A stretch of 54,707 nt of DNA from Pelagibacteraceae bacterium AG-325-J13 (lineage in GTDB: Bacteria; Pseudomonadota; Alphaproteobacteria; Pelagibacterales; Pelagibacteraceae), in assembly GCA_003282835.1 (NCBI GenBank), contig QBYL01000005.1:1-54707 (forward strand), given 5' to 3'. Under the pieces are notes generated by a model. It did not search any database and was not told the origin of the DNA. It saw only the letters and a list, made by a program, of their open reading frames with translations. Below, in pieces: positions 9,246-19,290 of the stretch; within the stretch, counting starts at the first letter, position 1, and every line of letters starts with the position of its first letter. Position numbers and translations under genes: made by a program.

Positions 9246-9505
9246 TTTGATTTGAGTAAATTCCAAAAACTTCTTTTCTTATCGTCTTTAATTTCATTTG
9301 GAAATGAATCATTAAATTCTATAACATCGTTGGTATCGTTTTTTAAGATTGGCAAATTTTTTGTCTTAGTTTTTAGTATTTCATCTGTATTAACTCTATT
9401 CAAATTAATATTTTCTATATTTTTATTAGATAAATAATAATTAAAAATGATGAAAAAATAAGAAAAAATTAAGATTAAAAGAAATAAATTTATAATTTTG
9501 TGCAT
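9242..9505 (-). CDS. Small single-pass membrane protein at the SPOR-protein position
   Basis: An 87-residue protein I do not recognise by sequence. One hydrophobic segment (about residues 5-27) is followed by a hydrophilic, charged, probably periplasmic tail rich in Asn, Lys and Asp. It is held by ATGA-type overlaps: its start abuts the argS stop at 9505, and its TGA overlaps the nagZ ATG. In many alphaproteobacteria the gene between argS and nagZ encodes a longer SPOR-domain (peptidoglycan-binding) protein with the same N-terminal topology. No SPOR repeat is visible here, so it may be a shortened remnant or replacement. Coding is supported by operon fit. Confidence 0.75.
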   Translation of the reverse strand: MHKIINLFLLILIFSYFFIIFNYYLSNKNIENINLNRVNTDEILKTKTKNLPILKNDTNDVIEFNDSFPNEIKDDKKRSFWNLLKSK

Positions 9506-11229
9506 TACATTTGCTCTGGTAATGAAACTCCTAAGATATTCATACCCCTTTTAACAACTATAGCTACGGTAGAAACAATCGCTAATATTTCTTCACGTTT
9601 AATTTTTCCATTTTCTATAAATTTAAGATTGAAATCCTCATTTCCCATACTCCAATAAGAATGGAATAAAGTTGCTAGTTCATACAAGTAATAAGTAATT
9701 CTATGAGGTTCAAGTTTTGTGGATGATACTTCTACAATTTTTGGCCATTCTAATACTTTTCTTAAAATTTTAGCTTCTATATCATTTAAATTAAAGTTTT
9801 TTATATTTAAACTAATATCATAATCTAATTTTTTATTTAAGTTTCTGAATAACGAGTTTATTCTTGCAAATGAGTATTGAACATAAAAAACTGGATTTTC
9901 CTTATTCTTTTCTAATATTTTGTCAAAATCAAAATCTAATTCTACATCATTGCTCCTATTGAGCATAATAAAACGTATAGCATCTTTATCTACCTCATCT
10001 AATAAATCTTTAGCAGAAATAAATTCACCTGCCCTTTTTGACATTTTAAACGGTTTTCCATTTTTAAATAGTTTTACAAGTTGACAAACTTTACAGTCTA
10101 AATTTGTTTTATTATCTGAAATTGCACTAACAGCTGCTGTAATTCTTTTTATATAACCAGTATGATCTGCACCTAAAACATTTATCAAATAATCATACTT
10201 TCTATTTACTTTATCCATATGATAACCAATATCATTTGCAAAATATGTCCAAGAACTATCATTTTTTTGTAAAGCTCTGTCAGTATCATCGCCAAATAAT
10301 GTTGATTTGAAAATTAACCTTTTTTGTTTTTTCCAATTTGAGTCAGTTTCGCCTTTTGGTGGTTTTAAATATCCATCAACAACAAATTTTTTATCTCTTA
10401 GGTGAGAAACAGCTTTATCTACGAGTTTATTTTTAATTAACACTGATTCTGAAAAAAAAATATCATGTTTTATACCTAAATTTTTTAAATCTGTTTTTAT
10501 CAATTCCATTGAATATTTTAATGAATATTTTTTTAAAAGTTCGAAAGATTTCTTGAAATTGTCAAATTTTTCATTTTTATTTTCATCAATTATCTTTTTC
10601 CCAATCAAGATAATATATTCACCCGGGTATAAATCTTCATTATTTATGAATTCTTCATCATATTTAATTTCTCGAATTCTTAAAAAAACTGACTTTACAA
10701 AGTTATAAATCTGATTTCCGTAATCATTAATATAATATTCTTTGGTTACCTTGTTTCCGTTAAATTTTAGTAAATTTGCTAATACATCACCAAATATTGC
10801 ACCTCGACAGTGTCCAACATGCATTGGTCCAGTTGGGTTAGCTGATACGAATTCAATATTGTAAGTTTTATTTGAATTTTTTCTTCCGTATGTTTCTCTA
10901 TTTTTTATAATACCATTTATATTTGCTATTAAAGAAGCTTTGCTTAATTTAAAATTTAAAAAACCTGGACCTGCTATTTCAATATTTTCAAAATCATTTA
11001 AATTTTCATATATTATTTTTTTTATCTTCTCAGCTAATTCTTTTGGGTTCTTTTTATTAATTTTCCCCAAAATTAAAGAAACATTGCAAGATAAGTCTGA
11101 GTCGAAGTTGCTCGGAGGTACTTCAACTGTTACATTTTTGAAATCATTTAAATTTTTTAATTCAAGATTTTTTTGTTTTTTTTTTATTAATTCTTTTATC
11201 TTATTTATATAAATTTCGAATATGCTCAT
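9505..11229 (-). CDS. argS: Arginyl-tRNA synthetase
   Basis: Class I synthetase that charges tRNA-Arg. The 574 residues include the N-terminal tRNA-binding (Arg_tRNA_synt_N) domain (about 1-110), the HIGH-type motif PTGPMHVGHCRGAIFGD (about 132-148), the KMSKS-equivalent FKMSKRAGEF (about 394-403), and the C-terminal DALR anticodon-binding domain. The start ATG overlaps the dgt TGA. Length is normal. Confidence 0.97.
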   Translation of the reverse strand: MSIFEIYINKIKELIKKKQKNLELKNLNDFKNVTVEVPPSNFDSDLSCNVSLILGKINKKNPKELAEKIKKIIYENLNDFENIEIAGPGFLNFKLSKASLIANINGIIKNRETYGRKNSNKTYNIEFVSANPTGPMHVGHCRGAIFGDVLANLLKFNGNKVTKEYYINDYGNQIYNFVKSVFLRIREIKYDEEFINNEDLYPGEYIILIGKKIIDENKNEKFDNFKKSFELLKKYSLKYSMELIKTDLKNLGIKHDIFFSESVLIKNKLVDKAVSHLRDKKFVVDGYLKPPKGETDSNWKKQKRLIFKSTLFGDDTDRALQKNDSSWTYFANDIGYHMDKVNRKYDYLINVLGADHTGYIKRITAAVSAISDNKTNLDCKVCQLVKLFKNGKPFKMSKRAGEFISAKDLLDEVDKDAIRFIMLNRSNDVELDFDFDKILEKNKENPVFYVQYSFARINSLFRNLNKKLDYDISLNIKNFNLNDIEAKILRKVLEWPKIVEVSSTKLEPHRITYYLYELATLFHSYWSMGNEDFNLKFIENGKIKREEILAIVSTVAIVVKRGMNILGVSLPEQM

Positions 11230-12368
11230 TTGAATTTATCATATAGATTTATTGCATATCTATCAGTCATGCCAGCTATAAAATCACAAATCGACCTCTC
11301 TATGCTAGAATTACTATACTTACTAACATTTAAATATCTTTCAGGTTTTTTTTTAATTTGTACAAATAAATTTTTTATAATTTCTCTCCCTTTATTTGTA
11401 TTTAATTTTACATCTTTATGAAAATACATTTTTAATCTTAGAAAATTTTTAATTTTATCATCGAAATTTTTCATTTTTGGGGAAAATGTTACTATTGGGT
11501 ATCTTGTATTATAAATATCTTTAAGACTATTAATATTATTCTTAGCTAAATTTTTTTTAGTTGTAAATATAATATCTTTTACCATTTCATTAATAATTTC
11601 TCTAATAATTTGTCTTATAACTAAGTCTATCGAAAATAATCTTAATTTTTTTTTATGCTTCATAACAATTTTATTCAAAACAGGGATCTTATTTAAATCT
11701 TCAATTTTAAATAAATTCGACTTTAATCCATCCTCAATGTCATGACTGTTGTAAGCAATATCATCAGAAATAGAAGCTATTTGTGCTTCTAAAGATGGAC
11801 CTGTTGTAAAATTTATTTTATTTTTATACCAATTATTACCCAACATTTGAGTATATTTTTTTTTTTTTTTAATTGGTCCATTGTGTTTTAGTAAACCATC
11901 AAGAGTTTCAAAAGTAAGATTGAGACCTCTAAATTGATAATATCTATTTTCTAAATAGATTACTGTTCTTAAGGTTTGAACATTGTGATCAAACCCTCCA
12001 AATTTTTTCATGCATTTATTAAGCTGATCCTCACCTGCATGACCAAAAGGTGTATGACCGATATCATGAGCTAAGCTTAGTGTTTCGCATAAATCCTCAT
12101 TTAGATTAAAAAATTTTGATAAAGTTCTGGCTATTTGAGCAACCTCTAATGAATGTGTAATTCTTGTTCTAAAGTGATCACCACTGGTATTAACGAAAAC
12201 TTGTGTTTTATGTTTGAGTCTTCTAAAAGCTGTCGAATGTATTATTCTGTCTCTATCTCTTTGAAAATCAGTACGTAAATTAGTCTTAGTCTCGTTGAAA
12301 AACCTACCTTTTGATTTTAGTGGAATAGCTAATTTTGATAAACTTTGAATTGAATTTTTTTGCATCAT
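11226..12368 (-). CDS. dgt: Deoxyguanosinetriphosphate triphosphohydrolase-like protein
   Basis: HD-domain enzyme of the dGTPase family, which hydrolyses dNTPs to deoxynucleoside and triphosphate. Metal ligands are visible in FRTRITHSLEVAQIAR (about 67-82) and LAHDIGHTPFGHAGE (about 98-112); SISDDIAYNSHDIEDGL (about 194-210) carries the later Asp. It heads the superoperon, and its ATG is only 28 bases from the divergent erpA start. The coding strand contains an unbroken run of 15 adenines (plus-strand T-run 11856-11870) encoding five lysines, a possible slippage site. The frame stays open through it. Confidence 0.95.
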   Translation of the reverse strand: MMQKNSIQSLSKLAIPLKSKGRFFNETKTNLRTDFQRDRDRIIHSTAFRRLKHKTQVFVNTSGDHFRTRITHSLEVAQIARTLSKFFNLNEDLCETLSLAHDIGHTPFGHAGEDQLNKCMKKFGGFDHNVQTLRTVIYLENRYYQFRGLNLTFETLDGLLKHNGPIKKKKKYTQMLGNNWYKNKINFTTGPSLEAQIASISDDIAYNSHDIEDGLKSNLFKIEDLNKIPVLNKIVMKHKKKLRLFSIDLVIRQIIREIINEMVKDIIFTTKKNLAKNNINSLKDIYNTRYPIVTFSPKMKNFDDKIKNFLRLKMYFHKDVKLNTNKGREIIKNLFVQIKKKPERYLNVSKYSNSSIERSICDFIAGMTDRYAINLYDKFK

Positions 12369-12396
12369 AATTATATAGAATATATACTAGATAATT

Positions 12397-12714
12397 ATGG
12401 AAAAAAAATTAGAATTTACAAAACGTGCTATAAAAGAAATAAAAAAAATCACTCAGTCTGAAAACAGCAAGAAATATTTCAGAATTACTGTTCAAGGTGG
12501 TGGGTGCTCTGGTTTTAAATATAGTTTTAGTTTTGATAAAAAAGCTGAGAAAGACGATGTCCTATTTAACCACACAATAATTGACAAATTTTCCCTAGAT
12601 ATAATTGCTGGATCAACAATTGATTTTAAAAAAGAAATGGTAGGTGAGTCATTCGTAATTGATAATCCAAAAGCTTCAGCTTCTTGTGGGTGTGGTATGT
12701 CCTTTTCAGTCTAA
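12397..12714 (+). CDS. erpA: Iron-sulfur cluster insertion protein (ErpA/IscA A-type)
   Basis: A-type Fe-S carrier of 105 residues that delivers clusters to apoproteins. The three ligand cysteines are present: one in VQGGGCSGFKYSF (about 28-40), and the C-terminal pair in SCGCGMSF (about 97-104). It is the first gene of a two-gene unit with xthA, whose ATG overlaps the stop by one base (TAATG). Distinguishing ErpA from IscA is not certain; the alphaproteobacterial dgt/erpA divergence favours ErpA. Confidence 0.93.
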   Translation: MEKKLEFTKRAIKEIKKITQSENSKKYFRITVQGGGCSGFKYSFSFDKKAEKDDVLFNHTIIDKFSLDIIAGSTIDFKKEMVGESFVIDNPKASASCGCGMSFSV

Positions 12715-13490
12715 TGAAAATTATATCTTGGAATGTAAATTCAGTTAGAGCTAGAATTAACAATATTTTGAATTATATCAAAGATGAAAACCCAGATATA
12801 CTTCTTTTGCAAGAGATAAAAACACAAGATCAAACCTTTCCATATGATAGTTTCAAAGAAATTGGATACTTCTCTTATGTTTTCGGACAAAAAAGTTACA
12901 ACGGTGTAGCTATAATTTCAAAGAATAAAATTAATAAAATATCTAAAGAATTCATAAAAGATAATTTAAATCAGTCAAGAATAATAACTGGTGAAATTTT
13001 TTTACAAAATAAGAACATTACATTAATTAATATATATGTTCCTAATGGAAATCCTGTAAACACAGAAAAATATGATTACAAAAAAGAATGGTTAAAAAAG
13101 TTTATAAATAATATTAAAAAAAAATTAAAGCAAAATTCAAATTTAATTATTGCTGGTGACTTTAATATTATTCCTGAAGAATTAGATGTATTTGATTTCA
13201 AAAGATATGAAGACGATGCATTAGGTAGATTAGAGATAAGGAAAAAATACCGTGAACTCTTAAATCTTGGATTTGAAGATATTTATCGTTTTAAAAATAA
13301 AAAAAAATGTGAATATACTTTTTGGGACTATTTTGCGGGTTCTTGGCAAAAGAATTATGGTATGAGAATTGATCATTTTTTAATTTCAAAAAACTTGTTA
13401 GAACATTTCTTCTCTATAAAAATTAATAAGAAACCAAGATCAAAACCAAAGCCTTCAGATCATACTCCGATAGAACTTGTGCTTAACTAA
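12714..13490 (+). CDS. xthA: Exodeoxyribonuclease III (XthA family AP endonuclease)
   Basis: Base-excision repair nuclease that cleaves 5' of abasic sites and has 3' exonuclease activity. The 258 residues begin MKIISWNVNSVRAR, with the Asn ligand, then ILLLQEIKT (catalytic Glu, about 34-42), IYVPNGNP, AGDFNI (about 147-152), and the C-terminal MRIDHFLIS and SDHTPIELV, the catalytic Asp-His. The start at 12714 is chosen because MKIISWN is the family N-terminus; an upstream in-frame ATG at 12684 lies inside erpA. The 3' end overlaps manC (convergent) by 8 bases. Confidence 0.95.
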   Translation: MKIISWNVNSVRARINNILNYIKDENPDILLLQEIKTQDQTFPYDSFKEIGYFSYVFGQKSYNGVAIISKNKINKISKEFIKDNLNQSRIITGEIFLQNKNITLINIYVPNGNPVNTEKYDYKKEWLKKFINNIKKKLKQNSNLIIAGDFNIIPEELDVFDFKRYEDDALGRLEIRKKYRELLNLGFEDIYRFKNKKKCEYTFWDYFAGSWQKNYGMRIDHFLISKNLLEHFFSIKINKKPRSKPKPSDHTPIELVLN

Positions 13491-14688
13491 CTCTACCATA
13501 AACATCTTCAAATCTGACAATATCTGACTCTTTAAGAATTGAACCTAATTGTGCTTCAATAATTTTTACAGGTTTGTTGTTTGGATTGGAAATTCTATGT
13601 ACAGATCCCTTTGGTATATAAATTGTTTCATTTTCTTTTTTTATTAAAAGTTTTTTATTTAAATTGATTAGTGGCTTCCCTTTTATAATTACCCAATGCT
13701 CTGATCTATGAAAATGCTTCTGTAAACTTAAAATTCCTTTTGGATTTACATGAATTTCTTTTATTAAGAAATTTTTTCCATTAAATAAATTTGTGTATTT
13801 ACCCCAAGGTCTATAAAAAGTATTTTTTTTGTTAAAATATTTCAGCTTATTCCTGTTATACATGAGACATATCTCTTTCCAGCTACCTAGATCAGACCAA
13901 GCTAAGTCAAGTTTTACAGCATAAATATTTTTTGTTTTTTCAAGAATGGCATGATCAAATGATTTAATCGAAATATTCGAAAAGTATCTTTTATTTAAAA
14001 GACAAATTTTATTTTTAAATTTAGATTTGGAAACTGCAATTTTACAACTTTTGTACATTTTAGGTTGATGTTTTTTGTAATTAAAGATGATAGAATCTTT
14101 TCTTAATAAGAAAATACCTGAATTCCAATACCCACCACTACGAATTATTTTTTTTGCTTTTTGAATATTCGGTTTTTCTGTGAATTTTTTAACCTTTTCA
14201 AGTTTTTTGCTAATATTTTTAGTAAAAAAATAACCATATTGATCCGATGGATTTGTTGGTTTAATTCCAAAAATAAAAATATTTTTATCAGACAATAATT
14301 TTGCAGTTTTTTTTATTACTTTATTAAAAGTCTTAGGTTTTTCTATTAGGTGATCTGATGACAAAAATAGCATTGGTTGTTGTTGAGGTATTTCTCTCAT
14401 CAAAGAAGTTGATAAAATAGCTGGACCAGTATTTCTTTTTAAAGGTTCTAAGATGATCTTGTATTTACTTACTTTATATTTTTTTAAATATCTTTTTATT
14501 TCTTTTAGATATTTTTTGTTTGTACTAATTATAGGATAGTCAAAATATGGGCTTTTAATTCTTTCTATCGTTTTTCCAAATAAAGTCCAATTTCCAAAAT
14601 TAATAAATTGTTTCGCTTGATAACTTTTGGTCCTTGGCCATAATCTAGTTCCAGCACCACCACACAAAATAACTGGTCTTATTTTCAT
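13483..14688 (-). CDS. manC: Mannose-1-phosphate guanylyltransferase, with C-terminal cupin domain
   Basis: Makes GDP-mannose from mannose-1-phosphate and GTP for surface polysaccharide. The nucleotidyltransferase domain starts PVILCGGAGTRLWPRTKS (about 5-22), with FLSSDHLIEKP (about 107-117) and FTEKPNIQKA (about 169-178). A type II mannose-6-phosphate isomerase cupin domain follows (about 290-395), with RPWGKY, LQKHFHRSEHWVIIKG and IPKGSVHRI, so the protein may be bifunctional. At 401 residues it is shorter than the usual 460-480. Its ATG overlaps the ilvD stop by one base, an operon link with no obvious metabolic logic. Confidence 0.9.
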   Translation of the reverse strand: MKIRPVILCGGAGTRLWPRTKSYQAKQFINFGNWTLFGKTIERIKSPYFDYPIISTNKKYLKEIKRYLKKYKVSKYKIILEPLKRNTGPAILSTSLMREIPQQQPMLFLSSDHLIEKPKTFNKVIKKTAKLLSDKNIFIFGIKPTNPSDQYGYFFTKNISKKLEKVKKFTEKPNIQKAKKIIRSGGYWNSGIFLLRKDSIIFNYKKHQPKMYKSCKIAVSKSKFKNKICLLNKRYFSNISIKSFDHAILEKTKNIYAVKLDLAWSDLGSWKEICLMYNRNKLKYFNKKNTFYRPWGKYTNLFNGKNFLIKEIHVNPKGILSLQKHFHRSEHWVIIKGKPLINLNKKLLIKKENETIYIPKGSVHRISNPNNKPVKIIEAQLGSILKESDIVRFEDVYGRVS

Positions 14689-16406
14689 TAAATTTTTGAA
14701 TACTCTTTAACTTCTTTTTTCTTACCTGGGTGAGTTGGGGCACCAAGATAGGCCGGCCCTACTGTTTGAGCATACTTCCATAACGTTCCAGATCCAAAAT
14801 GGGATTTTCTAACTTTCCATTTTTTTCTTCTAGATGATAATTGTGACTTACTTAATCTTACATTTATAGTTCCTTTTTTAGCATCTATATCAATTAAATC
14901 TCCGTTTTTTAAAAGAGCGATAGGCCCTCCTAATGCTGCTTCTGGACCAACATGGCCTACACAAAAACCTCGAGTAGCTCCTGAAAATCTTCCATCAGTT
15001 ATTAAGGCTACTTTTTCACCTTTACCTTGACCATAAATAGCTCCAGTGGTCGATAACATTTCTCGCATTCCTGGTCCACCTTTAGGCCCTTCATATCTTA
15101 TAATTATAACATCGCCATCTTTATATTTTTTAGTTTGAACTGCTTTCATTGCATCTTCTTCATTATCAAAACATCTAGCTTTACCAGTAAATTGTAGTCT
15201 TTTTAATCCTGCAATTTTTACAATCGCTCCTTCTGGAGCTAAATTTCCTTTCAAACCAACCACTCCACCATCGGGTGAAATAGGATCGTTATATTCTCTT
15301 AAAACTTTTTGATTTGGATTAAACTCAATATTCTTCAAATTTTCTTTCATAGTTTTTCCAGTAACAGTTAAACAATCCCCATGAATATAACCACCATCGA
15401 ACAATGTCTTTAATAACATAGGCACACCACCTGCTTCCCATAAATCTTTTGCAACATATTTGCCACCTGGTTTTAAATCAGCTAGATAAGGAGTTTTCTT
15501 AAAAATCTTAGCAACATCCATTAAATCAAACTTTACTCCAATTTCGTTTGCCAGCGCTGGTAAATGTAAAGCCGCATTAGTAGATCCGCCAGTTGCAGCT
15601 ACAATTGTTGCAGCATTTTCCAAAGATTTTTTTGTAACGATATCTCTTGGTTTAATATTTTTTTCCAATAGGTTCATAACAGTTTTTCCGCTCTCATATG
15701 CATATTTATCTCTTTCTTCGTACGGAGCTGGCGTTCCTGCGGAATAAGGTAAAGCCAAACCTATTGCTTCTGAAACACAAGCCATGGTATTAGCAGTAAA
15801 TTGGCCACCACAAGCTCCTGCACTGGGACAAGCAACCAATTCTAATTCTCTTAACTCATCTGATGACATTGTACCTGAAGAATGCTTTCCTACTGCTTCG
15901 AAAACATCGACAACTGTAACATCTTTTCCTTTATACCTGCCCGGGAGTATTGAGCCACCATAAATAAAAACACTAGGAACATTTAACCGAAGCATTGACA
16001 TCATTAAGCCCGGTAAAGATTTATCACAACCAGCAATCCCTACTAGAGCATCATAACAATGACCTCTGACTGTAAGCTCTGCTGAATCTGCAATAACCTC
16101 TCTTGAAATCAAAGATGATTTCATTCCTTCATGGCCCATAGCTATACCATCAGTAACTGTAATAGTACAAAATTCTCTTGGCGTTCCATCAAAATCTTTT
16201 ACACCTTTTTTTACAGATTGAGCTTGTCTCATCAATGCAGTATTACAAGGTGCAGCTTCATTCCAAGTCGATACAACGCCTACAAAAGGTTTTGCAACAT
16301 CTTGCTCTGTTTCTCCCATAGCATAATAAAAGGATCTATGAGGAGCTCTATCCGGCCCTAGGGAAGTATGGCGGCTTGGTAATTTTTTTTTATTTATTTT
16401 TGGCAT
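14688..16406 (-). CDS. ilvD: Dihydroxy-acid dehydratase
   Basis: Fe-S dehydratase in valine, isoleucine and pantothenate synthesis, converting dihydroxyacids to 2-ketoacids. The 572 residues contain the cluster cysteines in [12 protein letters not shown] (about 126-137) and [19 protein letters not shown] (about 193-211), plus the C-terminal [19 protein letters not shown] (about 475-493). It lies 2 bases after valS. Codon choice and conservation look like a core gene. It works downstream of the citramalate route started by cimA in this window. Confidence 0.97.
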   Translation of the reverse strand: MPKINKKKLPSRHTSLGPDRAPHRSFYYAMGETEQDVAKPFVGVVSTWNEAAPCNTALMRQAQSVKKGVKDFDGTPREFCTITVTDGIAMGHEGMKSSLISREVIADSAELTVRGHCYDALVGIAGCDKSLPGLMMSMLRLNVPSVFIYGGSILPGRYKGKDVTVVDVFEAVGKHSSGTMSSDELRELELVACPSAGACGGQFTANTMACVSEAIGLALPYSAGTPAPYEERDKYAYESGKTVMNLLEKNIKPRDIVTKKSLENAATIVAATGGSTNAALHLPALANEIGVKFDLMDVAKIFKKTPYLADLKPGGKYVAKDLWEAGGVPMLLKTLFDGGYIHGDCLTVTGKTMKENLKNIEFNPNQKVLREYNDPISPDGGVVGLKGNLAPEGAIVKIAGLKRLQFTGKARCFDNEEDAMKAVQTKKYKDGDVIIIRYEGPKGGPGMREMLSTTGAIYGQGKGEKVALITDGRFSGATRGFCVGHVGPEAALGGPIALLKNGDLIDIDAKKGTINVRLSKSQLSSRRKKWKVRKSHFGSGTLWKYAQTVGPAYLGAPTHPGKKKEVKEYSKI

Positions 16407-16408
16407 AT

Positions 16409-19051
16409 TTAGTTAATACTAGATACAATACTTCTTAATTTTTCATCTTCAACTGTTAATTCTTTAACTAATTTTTTATCATTTAGCACCACATCTTTTG
16501 GAGCATTCTGCAAATATCCCTTATTTTTAAGCTTATTATTCAAACTTTCTATTTTTTTTCGTATGTTTTGTAATTTTAATAAAATTCTTTGTTTTTGAGA
16601 CAGCAAATCAACATCTTCATCAAATCTAAGAGAAACCTTTTCCTTTGAAACGAGTATATTTATACTATTTTGACCTTCAAAATTTTTATTCTTAATATCA
16701 TTTATTCTACCAACTTGTTTTATTAGATTAATATTTTCATCGATTATCTTTTTTAATTGTCCCCTTTTTTCTGGCAAATGTAAGTCGCAATAAAGTTTTG
16801 GGGTGATTTTAAGTTCAGCTTTTGTAGATCTTATATTAGATATTAGCTCAATTACATTGTTAATACTTGAGTGATTTTTTTTGAATCTAGCTAAAGTTTT
16901 ATAAACAGGCCAATTTGATGATATTAAATCGTTATAAAAAAAACTTTTAAACTTATTATTTGACCACAAGGTTTCAGTAAAAAAAGGTATAAAAGGATGA
17001 AGTATTTTTAATATATTGGCCATTATAAAAGCTGAAAATATTCTTACTTCTTTAATATCTTTGATGTTTTTAGAATTTAAAATAGGTTTCAAAAATTCTA
17101 AATACCAATCACAGTAAGAATGCCAAACAAATTGGTATGCATGCTTTGCAGCTTCGTCAAACCTAAATATTTCAATATTTTTAGACACTAGGTTTTGAGT
17201 GTTTACAAATTCATTGTAAATCCATTGGTTTGCCGGAAGATTAATTGAGCTAATATTAAATTTTTTACCAAGACTGCATTTATTCATTTTTAAAAAGTTA
17301 TTAGCATTCCAGATTTTTGTAATGAAATTTCTATTGCCTGTTACCCTTTCTTTTGCCAATTTTACATCACGACCAGGTGAGGCCATTGAAATTAATGTAA
17401 ACCTTAAGCTGTCAGCTCCATACTCATTAATCAAATCTAGTGGATCGATAACATTACCTTTTGATTTTGACATTTTTTGTCCCTTTTCATCTCTAACCAA
17501 TGCATGTACATAAACTTTTTTAAAAGGGGTTTGGTTATTTAAGTAATTACCCATCATGAGCATTCTTGCAACCCAAAAAAATATAATATCAAAACCAGTT
17601 ACTAAAACTGAAGTTGGATAAAATTTTAAAAACTCCTTAGTTTTTTTTGGCCAACCTAAAGTTGCGAACGGCCATAAAGCTGATGAAAACCATGTGTCTA
17701 AAACATCTTTATCTTGTATAAGATTAAATTTATTATTTTTATTTTTTTTCTTAGCTAAAATTTTTGCTTCTTTTAAATTCTCAGCTACAAAAATATTATT
17801 CTTTTCATCATACCAAGCAGGTATTCGATGCCCCCACCAGATTTGACGAGATATACACCATGGTTCAATATTTTCCATCCACTGAAAAAAAGTTTTTGTC
17901 CAATTATTGGGATAAAAAGAAGTTTTTTTATCTTTAACTATCTTAATAGGTTTTATTGATAATTTTTTTGCATTCACAAACCATTGTTCAGTTAAAAGAG
18001 GTTCAATAATTGTGTTAGAACGATCACCATAAGGTACTTTATTTTTAATAGTTTCGATTTTTACTAAGTTACCTCTATCTTTAAGTTGTTTAACCAAAAG
18101 TTCCCTTGCTTCGAATCTATCAAGTCCAATAAATTCTTTCGAACCTAAATTATTAATTTTTCCATCTTTTTCAAGAATGTTAATTATTTCTAAATTATTT
18201 CTTTTTCCAACTTCATAATCATTGAAATCATGTGCTGGTGTAATTTTTACTGCTCCAGATCCCTGATCAGGATCAGCATAGTTATCAGCTATAATTTTAA
18301 TAATTCTATTGATTATTGGAATTTTTACATTTTGACCAATTAAATCCTTATATCTTTTATCATTCGGATTAACAGCTATAGCCGTATCACCCATCATTGT
18401 TTCTGGTCTTGTAGTAGCAATAGTTATTTTTTTTTGTAAATTCTCTATTTCATAATCGATATAATATAATTTTGATTGAACATCTTTTTGTACTACCTCT
18501 AAATCTGAAATAGCAGTTTGCAAATGCGTGTCCCAGTTTACAAGTTTTTTGTCTTTATATATTAATTTTTCATTATAGAGTTTAACAAATACCTTAATAA
18601 CGGCTCCAGAAAGATCTTTATCCATTGTAAATCTAGTTCTTGACCAGTCACACGAGCAACCTAATTTTTTAAGTTGTTCTATAATTATTCCGCCAGATTC
18701 TTCTTTCCATTTCCAAATGTTATTAATAAACTCATCTCTACCTAATTCATCTTTATCAATACCTTCTTTTTCAAGTTTTTTTTCAACAATAGCTTGTGTT
18801 GCGATTCCGGCGTGATCAGTACCTGGTTGCCAAAGAGTTTCAAACCCTTTCATTCTGTAAAATCTTACTAGCACATCTTGTAAACTATTATTAAGTGCAT
18901 GCCCCATGTGCAATCTCCCAGTTATATTTGGAGGAGGTATAACCATAGAAAATCTCTTTTTATTTTTTTTTGGTTTAAAAGAGCCATTCTTGATCCAAAA
19001 ATTAGATATTTTTTTTTCTTCTACGGCGTGGTTATACTTTTTATTTTGCAT
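16409..19051 (-). CDS. valS: Valyl-tRNA synthetase
   Basis: Class I synthetase of 880 residues that charges tRNA-Val. The HIGH motif is in [16 protein letters not shown] (about 39-54), the CP1 editing domain has [17 protein letters not shown] (about 218-234), and KMSKS is in [14 protein letters not shown] (about 529-542). An anticodon-binding domain and a C-terminal coiled-coil arm (about 810-880) follow. It heads the valS-ilvD-manC unit and is transcribed away from tRNA-Cys. Confidence 0.97.
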   Translation of the reverse strand: MQNKKYNHAVEEKKISNFWIKNGSFKPKKNKKRFSMVIPPPNITGRLHMGHALNNSLQDVLVRFYRMKGFETLWQPGTDHAGIATQAIVEKKLEKEGIDKDELGRDEFINNIWKWKEESGGIIIEQLKKLGCSCDWSRTRFTMDKDLSGAVIKVFVKLYNEKLIYKDKKLVNWDTHLQTAISDLEVVQKDVQSKLYYIDYEIENLQKKITIATTRPETMMGDTAIAVNPNDKRYKDLIGQNVKIPIINRIIKIIADNYADPDQGSGAVKITPAHDFNDYEVGKRNNLEIINILEKDGKINNLGSKEFIGLDRFEARELLVKQLKDRGNLVKIETIKNKVPYGDRSNTIIEPLLTEQWFVNAKKLSIKPIKIVKDKKTSFYPNNWTKTFFQWMENIEPWCISRQIWWGHRIPAWYDEKNNIFVAENLKEAKILAKKKNKNNKFNLIQDKDVLDTWFSSALWPFATLGWPKKTKEFLKFYPTSVLVTGFDIIFFWVARMLMMGNYLNNQTPFKKVYVHALVRDEKGQKMSKSKGNVIDPLDLINEYGADSLRFTLISMASPGRDVKLAKERVTGNRNFITKIWNANNFLKMNKCSLGKKFNISSINLPANQWIYNEFVNTQNLVSKNIEIFRFDEAAKHAYQFVWHSYCDWYLEFLKPILNSKNIKDIKEVRIFSAFIMANILKILHPFIPFFTETLWSNNKFKSFFYNDLISSNWPVYKTLARFKKNHSSINNVIELISNIRSTKAELKITPKLYCDLHLPEKRGQLKKIIDENINLIKQVGRINDIKNKNFEGQNSINILVSKEKVSLRFDEDVDLLSQKQRILLKLQNIRKKIESLNNKLKNKGYLQNAPKDVVLNDKKLVKELTVEDEKLRSIVSSIN

Positions 19052-19124
19052 CTTTTTTTATGAATATTCTGTAAAATAGTTATATCAAATGTCCATAAAC
19101 CTAAAAGGTATAGATTTTGCTTTA

Positions 19125-19153
19125 TTGAACCAAATAAATGATTTAAATAGTTT
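19125..19153 (+). promoter_or_regulatory. Candidate sigma-70-type promoter for tRNA-Cys and the following genes
   Basis: TTGAAC at 19125-19130 and TAGTTT at 19148-19153 are separated by 17 bases, placing transcription start a few bases before tRNA-Cys at 19166. The -10 match is only moderate in very AT-rich DNA, so this is a candidate by position. Confidence 0.4.
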
Positions 19154-19165
19154 AAAATCTACCTT

Positions 19166-19239
19166 GGCCACGTGGCGGAATGGTTACGCAGAGGATTGCA
19201 AATCCTTTTATTCCAGTTCGATTCTGGACGTGGCCTCCA
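19166..19239 (+). tRNA. tRNA-Cys (anticodon GCA), CCA encoded
   Basis: A cloverleaf can be folded by eye. The 7-bp acceptor stem pairs GGCCACG (19166-19172) with CGTGGCC (19229-19235). The anticodon loop TTGCAAA gives GCA, the T-arm contains TTCGATT, the discriminator is T (19236), and CCA is genomically encoded at 19237-19239. It is followed 51 bases later by the GAPDH-like gene on the same strand. Confidence 0.97.
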
Positions 19240-19290
19240 AAGATTTTCGTTGATAGATAAACTTTTTAAGTGTAATTCAGCTAAATTGAG

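Noticed and set aside
12684-12713. Longer N-terminus for xthA starting at 12684
   Set aside because: This would place ten extra residues inside erpA; the ATG at 12714 gives the family N-terminus MKIISWN.
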